Shown piece by piece: positions 57,555-64,000 of a stretch of DNA of 64,000 bases (the first letter of the stretch is position 1; the number at the start of each line of letters is the position of its first letter). The DNA is taken from the NCBI GenBank assembly GCA_963969365.1, contig OZ017748.1, positions 1,798,001 through 1,862,000 of the forward strand, written 5' to 3'. The translations under genes were made by a program, and so were the position numbers. Source of the DNA: Asterochloris sp. CNOR1. Its lineage: Eukaryota; Chlorophyta; Trebouxiophyceae; Trebouxiales; Trebouxiaceae. The notes under the pieces were generated by a model, which worked only from the letters and a program-made list of their open reading frames with translations, was not told the DNA's origin and did no database searches.

Positions 57555-59638
57555 TTAGCACTGCAAGGGGAGGGAAAGCAAGGAGGTACCAAGAGGCGGA
57601 GCAACAAAGAGAGGCTCCACTTACCACGAACTTGGTGGCGGCATTGAACCCGTTGATAGCAGCGGGGTCAGACAGGTGGTCGTTCAGGTTGGCAATCTGC
57701 ACAGCAGAGGAGCAAGTGGACTGATGTTGGGTGCAAACCAAGTTGGGTTCTGTACTAGCACCCACAGGCGGTACCATACAGGGCTTTGCAAGAACACACA
57801 GTCACACGCGGGAGCTGGCAAGCAAGCCCCACAAGCAGTGCAGACTCACTGGTCCCTTGCCGGTCACAATGGCCTGGATGAAGAAGCCGAGCATGGAGAA
57901 CATGGCCAGACGGCCATTCTTCAGCTCCTTGACCTGCAGGCCGAGGCCACCAATGCGCCATCACAAGGCTGCACCTTGGCATCATGGGGGCAGCAGGCTT
58001 CCGATGCGTCACTACAGAGCTGCAGCTGGACCTGATGCCGGGCCAAAAGGCAGGAAAGGGGCGGCAGAGCCCAGCACCAGCAACACACAGGCAGCCTGTC
58101 TGTACCTTCAGCTCAGCAAATGCATCTGGGTCGTCAGCCAGGCCCAGGGGGTCAAAGTAGTCGCCACCGGGGTGCAGCCTGTCCAGGCCCAGGTCACCGC
58201 TGATGCCACCGTTGATTCTGTAGCCCTCAATCAGACCCATCAGGATGACCTGGAGGGCACCAAAGCAGTGCTATCAGCTGCACAAGTACCGCTGCTGGCA
58301 GGGGGCAGCTCACAAACGAAGAGCAGCAGTTCATGACTGGGGTGGGCGGCATGCACTCTCCTTGAGAAGCCCTTCCCCAGACCACAACAGCAGCAGGCAG
58401 GTGCAGCAAAACCTGCCTGTTTGAAGTACCACACAGCCAACAATCCTCGATGCACGTAGCACCTGGCGCTGGGCCTGCATGACTGTGCATTGCCTCACCT
58501 GGACGGCCAGGGTGCCCACAATGCTCTGTGCATGCACCAGGGAGGGGTTGCCAAGGTAGTCCAGGCCCCCAGGGGTCAGGATCTGAGCGCCAGCCTTGAA
58601 CCAGATGGGCTCCTCAAACTTGACGCCGTTCTCTGCCAGCAGCTCCGGGGTGATGCAGCCCAGGGCACCCAGCATGGCCCACCGGGCGTGGATCAGCTCG
58701 ATCTCGCGGTACCTGCAGCCAGGCCACATATGTAACGCCTGTCGGCGCAGGCTCAGCTGATGTGGCACCAGAGTCAGCCACCAGACCAATCTGCAGCGTG
58801 GCACTTCCAAGCTTGAGGCATGCATCAGGTGATGGCCTGCTGTGCAGCCAGATGCTGGACTCACCTCTCAAATGTCTGAGGGTCAGCAGACAGGCCAGCT
58901 GTGTCCCAGCCATAGTCACCAGGGAACTCACCCTGCAGGCGGGTTGCAAAGTCAGCTGCAGAGCTGGCTGGCCTGGCTGACAGAGGAGAACAGCAGATAA
59001 AGCTGAGCCAGACAGGGTGTTGAACTCACATTCAGGTAGTCTGGCACGGTGCCTGCAGACAGGTGCATCATCGCAATCAACCACCCAGCACACAGGGCAA
59101 GTGCTCAGGGCGCATTGCAGTGCAAACTGCTGAAGGCTGCTCCATTTCACAGCATTGAGAAGGCAGGAGTCGGTGCATTCCAAGATGCTCACCCTCGGAG
59201 AAGGGGCCCAGCCACTTTGGCCTGTCAGGGCCGTACCAGATGGAGCTGGGCTTGGAGGCCTTCACGGTCCGGCGCATGCTGGTGACGCGCTTCTGCAGGG
59301 CAGTACACCACATTCATGCATGTCAGCCTGGAGCCCAGATCGGGTGCGATCTAATGGCTGCCCGGCCCACAAGGGCACTCAGGAGCGTTCCAGGCAGGCG
59401 CTGGGCCCTCTGTATAGGGTGCCGGCCATGCACAACGATAATGCAAGCAAGATCTTATCGCCAGCCTTTTCGGTAAATCGCTGCCTAATGGTATGTCCGA
59501 AGGGGCCTGAATGAGCCCAGGACGTGTGCAGGTCCAAGGGCACGATTGGGTGCAGATTGAGTGCCTCACCGAGCCGGTGCTGACCACATTCTTGCTCTGC
59601 AGCTGGGCGGTGTTGCCAGTGAAGGTGGTGGTCATCAT
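57555..59638 (-). CDS. LHCBM: Major light-harvesting chlorophyll a/b protein of photosystem II (LHCBM-type)
   Basis: Thylakoid antenna protein. Nine exons: 59570-59638, 59193-59292, 59030-59052, 58865-58932, 58499-58712, 58106-58249, 57850-57933, 57625-57696, 57555-57560; 780 nt, 259 aa, normal length. Transit peptide about 1-30; WYGPDR (42-47), the WYxxxR trimerisation motif of [23 protein letters not shown]; helix B with [20 protein letters not shown] (chlorophyll-ligand Glu and Arg-His pair); helix [38 protein letters not shown]; helix [21 protein letters not shown] (ENGRL-type ligands); [20 protein letters not shown]. The trimerisation motif argues for major LHCII rather than CP26/CP29. 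The final exon codes only Cys and stop (TGCTAA), which is unusual. The 208 bp upstream (59639-59846) would be the promoter. Confidence 0.95.
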
Positions 59639-59846
59639 GGCGGCTCACTGTTGCAAGCGTATGGAAAAAAGATTGGGAGGTGGCCAAACTTGCTCTCAGG
59701 TCACCAGAATAAATGTTTGACCAACTGGTGTGGGAGGTTTTTTGAATGTGCTCAGTGCTGTGGTCTCTGATCAGTGCTGCTCAGAACCAATACAGAAGGC
59801 ATGTGTTAGGAAGCTGTCAGAGAATGGGGTCCAGGGTCAGTCACTT
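59639..59846 (-). promoter_or_regulatory. LHCII promoter / 3' flank of upstream gene
   Basis: 208 bp between the stop of the upstream same-strand gene and the LHCII ATG. It contains an AT-rich stretch (plus strand GAATAAATGTTTGACC at about 59707) that on the coding strand gives GGTCAAACATTTATTC; this could be part of a TATA region, but no precise start site can be assigned. Confidence 0.4.
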
Positions 59847-62800
59847 CTAATCAGGCTGCTCCAAATCCGCATCATGGGACGGAGGGGTGGCAGCAGTACC
59901 TGTCTGCTGTGGCCGCCAGGTGGGCTGAGTGTGGGCTCGCAGGTGCCCTCCCACACCAGCAAGGGCTGGAAAATCCTCTGCTGAAAGCTGAAAGTTGGGA
60001 TGTGAGGGGCTCAGAACCGGTGCAGCGCTCTGCTGCCTGGCCCCTCCTGGCCCATGCTGCTGCGGCGGAGCAGTTGCAGCAGCCTCGAGCTGGAACTCGC
60101 CAGAGTGGTGCAGCCGTGGCCGCGACGCTCGCATGTGGCCGGCACTCAGCTGCACAGCCCCTGCCACAGGGGAGGCTCCAGGTGGGCTGCTGCCATCGCG
60201 GCTGCCCCGGTCGCCCGCCCAGCTGCTGCTGCTGCTGGCAGCGTCCGTGAAGCTGCGGATGGCAGGCTGTGGGGCTGGCTCCTCGTCCCAGGCAGTCCGA
60301 ATTGCAGGCAGGTCAGCAGGCGGGAGCGGCTGCCCTGCATCCTCAGCCAGGGGCTGCTGGTGCAGGGAGTTGGTGGCCCAGGCACCACGCAGGCCCGCCA
60401 CGCTGCTGCTGCTGCTGCCTGCAGGGGAGGGCCTATCCGACTGTCCAGGCCCAGCCTCCTGCTGGGGCACCCTGCTTGCCAGCTCCTCCTGCTCCTCTGG
60501 CTCTGTCCTCTGGGCAGCAGCTGCCTGAGGGGGCGTCTGCTGGTGAGGCTGCTGATGGTGCTGCTGTCTGCCTGGGGGGTGCGGAAGAGCCTCGCGAGAG
60601 GGCACCGCCCGAGCGCCGGCAGGGTAGCCCCCAGACCGCCGGCTCTGCAGATCGTCAGCGGAAGAGGAGCGCTGCGGCGGGCGGTGCCTGCCGCCCTGCG
60701 GGGCAGGCTGCCGGTGGTGCTGTGGCCCCTGGCCATGCCGCTGGGGCAGCTGCTGCTGCCAGGGCACGCCGCCCCTTGCGGGGTGGCCCGGCTTGTCCGG
60801 GGGCTTGTGATGGGAGCGCAGCACCTGCCCAGCAGCAGGGAAAGTTGCCTGTACTGGGCCAGGCTGCTGGTGTTGACCAGTCGGGGGTGGGCTGCCTGAA
60901 CGCTGGGGAGGGGCTGGGTGTGCAAAGTCACCAGCATATGCCCTTGACCACCTGCAGGGCAAAGTTTCAGCCACTGATGAGGGGCTCAGGGACGCATTGG
61001 AGGCAAAGGAGCTGACTGCTGAACATGCTGTGGTACGGCAGGTGCTTAAATGCCATACTGAGTGGCGGCAAGCTTCAACACTATGTGCAAGCATGAGGAT
61101 TACAGATGCTCAGGGCTTGCTGAGACCTGTCTGGTCGCTGCCACTCGCCCGCATCGCTGCCAGGACCTGGGTGGGCCTGCTGGACTGGCCACTGCTGGGA
61201 GGGCTGCTGCGGCCGTCGCTCAGCATCTCCACGCTGGGCAGCCTCAAGCTGCAAGGCCACACAAAGTATCTAACCTCAGTTTCAGCACAGGATTGGCCAG
61301 CAAAGCATTTCTATATAGGCATTCAGGTGTCAATGGCGTGCTTCAAAAAGACCACAGGCCCAGAACATCCTTTGCCTGGACGACACTGCAGTTTGCATTG
61401 CATGGCCAAAGGGGTCCCCAGTGAGCTGCTTGCCAGGGTCCCACAATCTGCTGCATGGGCGCCGCGGCAGCCACCTCACCTGTACAGAGCGGGCTCCAGT
61501 TGCGGTGGATTGCATGGCAGCAGAGGGCGGCGGGGAGGCCCCAGCAGGGCCGGCAGGGCTGACCGCAGTCAGCATGCTGGCCTTGTTCTGCTGGCAGATG
61601 CGGGCGGTCTGCAGGTGCTGGCTCAGCACCTCCAGGTCGCCCGCGAGAGTGTCCTCAGGGGCCTGCTGCCTGCCTGGGGATGCAGGGGGAGCAGGGGGCC
61701 CCTGTTGCTGCTGCTGGTGCAGCAGGGCGTGCTGCTGCTGCTGCCGCATCGACTGCTCCCAGATGGACGGCTGCCCACGGGAGTGAGTGCCATTGCCCTG
61801 CACCCAGCTGGGGCTCCCACCTGCAGACAGCATGGCTCGCGTCTCGCACAGTGCGCTGGTGAGCAGAGCAACATGATCAGACAAGCCACGAAGGAGCAGC
61901 AGGTGCAAAATACCAGCTGGGGCGCCCCTACAGCAGACAACGCAGGGACTCACGTCACACAGATGTGGTCAAGCAGCAGAGCAATGTCACAGAGCAGAAG
62001 AACTACGGGCAAGCCAGCTGTGCAGTCTGCGGGTGCAGGGCTGGCTCCAACCCTCCTGCCACAAGGGGCAGTAGCGTGCATGCTTGAGCCAGGTTGGAGA
62101 AGGACGCAAGTGTTGTTCATTGCATTGACATGCCGGAGAACGTGCAGGTGTGCACTTGAGAGGCATGCACAAGCCCACCTGACGGCTGCGCCAGAGGGAT
62201 GCCATTCAGCCCCCTGCGAGGCTGCCTGCCCCCAGACACTCCGCCGCGCTGCAGCTGCGCAATGTGCTGCTGCATGCGGTGCAGGTCACCGGCCGGGCTT
62301 GCGCCAGACATGAGCCCGGGAGGGAGCCCATACATCAGGCTTGCAGCCTGCTGGTGGCTGAAGGGCGCCTCTGGGGAGGCCAGCCTGGAGCCAGGCAGGC
62401 TGACAGAGCTCTGCAGGCGCCCACAAAGCAGCGTGAGCATGCCTGCATTGCCCAGACGACAAGCTTGCAGGCAACGGCCAAAGCACCCCACAGCTGCAGT
62501 GTGCAGACATTGCCTGCAAAATGTGGGACCAGATCTCCTGCCCTTATTGATGGCAATGGGCACTGGCTGCAGCTTGGGCCAGGGCTGAGATGGCACCCCT
62601 AACCTGCGCGGTCCACAGCGAAGACAATGGGCATGTGCAGCACCTACCAGGGTGCTGTGAGGGGGTGCCATGCCCGGTGCGCTGTAAGTTGATGCAGGCG
62701 GCGTCTGGGACCCCCGACGGAGGCTGTGCAAGCCCCGCATGAAGGGGCCACGCCTGCTGTCCTCCATTCCAGATGCGGGCGTTACAGGAGAGGCAGGCTC

Positions 62801-63759
62801 TGGCCTGAGCACCGATGCTGAATCCCCAGTTGACACACTGCTGCTGCCTGCCGCGCTGCCAGCAGCAGCAGCGCCCTGCTGCAGTCCATTGGCCATTGGC
62901 GTCACTGCTACAGGCACCTCAGCCGATGCCTGCAGAGCCCGCGAGACAGCCTGCTTCTGCCGCTGCTGCACAGAGCGTGCCGCCTGCTGCTGCTGTTGCC
63001 AGGGTGCTTGCGCAGCCAGGTTGGCAGCACTGCTGCCAGCACCAGAAGCAGCCAGAGACTCCTGTCGCTGCTGGTGCTGGTCCTCAGCGGTGTCCTGCCA
63101 GTTGCTGCTGTGCACCGATACTCTGAGACCTTCGAACTGGCCTGGCCCCAACCTGGCATGCGGCTGCTCCAGGCGAGGCTCACCGCCATTTGCCAGGCCC
63201 ATCGATCCCCTCCCTGCACATCATGACTCTACCCTCAGCATGCAATGCTAGCCGGGTCCAAGGCTCCTGACAAATGCCATGCAGAAGGCATGTGCATTGT
63301 GTGCCACCAAGCCAGCCCATTGCTCGGCCAACCTGAGGAGTGCGGCAGAAGCCCCCATGCTTGCAGCTCCTGCTCTGCCCCAAGCTGGAGCCCTGGACCT
63401 GTGTCATGCGACCCAGGTTGCAGCCCAGCAAGCTCACCGGAGCGCCTGCTCTCCAGGGACCTGCTTGCAGCAGCAGCTCGGCGTCCTGCATCCCCAGGCT
63501 CTGGCCCGGCCTGCAGCGCCCGCTCAGCAGCCAGCACGGCCGCGTCATATCTGCTGTGGAAGGCGTCTCCATCAGAAGATGCAAAGGGCTGGGAGGCCAG
63601 CTCGGGAGGCTCTGCAGCCTGAGCCTGCGCCGCCAGCCTCTGCAGGTGCTCTGGCTTGCGCGCCGGCTGGGCTGGATGGGCGGCCTCTGCGCCAGCCTGC
63701 AAGTGCGGGCCCTGCTGCTGCCCGCAGCCTTGGCGCTGCTGCTCCCCTGGTGCTCCTGC

Positions 63760-63790
<31 letters not shown>

Positions 63791-64000
63791 AACAGGAGTG
63801 CAGCGCGCTGCTGCTGGGCAGCATGCTGCTGCCCATGTAGCTGCAGGACATGGTGTTGAATCTGCTGCAGGTAAAGGAGCTGCTGAGGCGTCATACTGGC
63901 GCTGCCTGGGGGAAACATTCCAGGGAACAGGTGGGACGGGACATCCTGCAAGCAACCAGAGACCAGTCAGCACGCCCAGGACCTAGCATGGGAGACGCCC
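59847..64000 (-). CDS. Gln/Ser/Pro-rich low-complexity protein with a terminal EDFPAL motif (partial)
   Basis: Runs off the right edge, so the N-terminus is missing. Likely exons: about 63440-63947 (DVPSHLFPGMFPPGSASMTP, QLLYLQQIQHHVLQLHGQQH, then a poly-Gln run), about 62660-63182 (MEDSRRGPFMRGLHSLRRG), about 62140-62413 (LMYGLPPGLMSGASPAGDLH), about 61480-61860 (Gln-rich plus DLEVLSQHLQTARICQQNKA helix), about 61165-61249, and a last exon 59847-60951 of more than 1 kb. Near the end is NFQLSAEDFPALAG, similar in form to the [NE]DFPALPG motif of CCR4-NOT subunit NOT2 and to FPALG motifs of other RNA-related proteins. No folded domain is recognisable. The composition suggests an RNA-granule or transcription-related scaffold, as inference only. 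Confidence 0.6.
63757..63789 (-). repeat. (CAG)n coding repeat, poly-Gln tract
   Basis: CTGCTG repeated about ten times on the plus strand gives a run of about nine Gln on the minus strand (VQQQQQQQQQAG), near the visible N-terminus of the Gln-rich protein. It may be length-polymorphic. Confidence 0.85.

Noticed and set aside
59847-60100. Naming the right-edge gene as CCR4-NOT subunit NOT2 from the EDFPAL motif
   Set aside because: The motif is short and occurs in several RNA-related proteins; the conserved NOT2 box region is not seen in the visible part.
60997-62313. Plus-strand open frame of more than 400 codons
   Set aside because: Antisense to the Gln-rich protein; GC-rich repeats lack stops on both strands. 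It runs through splice sites and an exon/intron mix of the minus gene without domain signals.
63757-63789. CTG repeat as a satellite or telomere-type array
   Set aside because: It is a short in-frame CAG run coding for Gln within an open exon.
1-64000. Echo copies as transposable introner elements
   Set aside because: Each echo matches its own exon edge and not the echoes of other genes; no shared inserted sequence, terminal repeats or target-site duplications seen.

Overview
The window is nuclear DNA of a green alga (Chlorophyta; a trebouxiophyte-like coccoid alga is my inference, not proven). Evidence: Rubisco activase, a major LHCII protein with its trimerisation motif, and a CPP1-type thylakoid protein sit beside mitochondrial and spliceosomal genes. 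All genes are cut into many short exons by GT-AG (sometimes GC-AG) introns ending in TGCAG, and a few 3' ends carry the chlorophyte TGTAA poly(A) signal. I rebuilt most genes exon by exon; reading phase closes at essentially every junction. I found no tRNA, rRNA, CRISPR or recognisable transposon.

Layout, left to right: 1-9161 (+) 2-oxoglutarate dehydrogenase E1 (5' end outside the window); 9416-15006 (-) a large disordered Ser/Pro/Arg protein, unrecognised; 15411-19905 (-) a PA-TM-RING E3 ubiquitin ligase; 20268-21854 (+) a short SET-domain methyltransferase; 22011-23032 (-) a PUB-domain protein; 23120-24637 (-) CPP1; 24863-29057 (+) Rubisco activase; 29738-34643 (+) an ankyrin/Raf-like (ILK-type) kinase with a CaaX-like end; 34995-39778 (+) a secreted PI-PLC-X-type phosphodiesterase; 40000-44209 (-) a bZIP transcription factor; 44362-45858 (+) a coiled-coil TSNAXIP1-like protein; 46706-54379 (-) TFIP11/NTR1 spliceosome-disassembly factor; 54678-56020 (+) complex I subunit B14.5a; 56158-57275 (-) an unrecognised protein; 57555-59638 (-) LHCII; 59847-64000 (-) a Gln-rich low-complexity protein running off the right edge.

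Three divergent pairs share very short promoters: CPP1/Rubisco activase (225 bp, both plastid proteins), bZIP/TSNAXIP1-like (152 bp, with a bZIP-type GACGTC site) and TFIP11/B14.5a (298 bp).

The most unusual signal is structural and recurs in many genes on both strands: introns hold one to several decayed, serial copies of the splice junction that bounds them (intron end plus exon start, or exon end plus intron start), with similarity falling with distance from the real exon. I call these splice-junction echoes. The clearest are in the PI-PLC, OGDH, ILK-type kinase, PA-TM-RING and TFIP11 genes. A second genome-style feature is a raised share of GC-AG introns: 5 of about 119 reconstructed.
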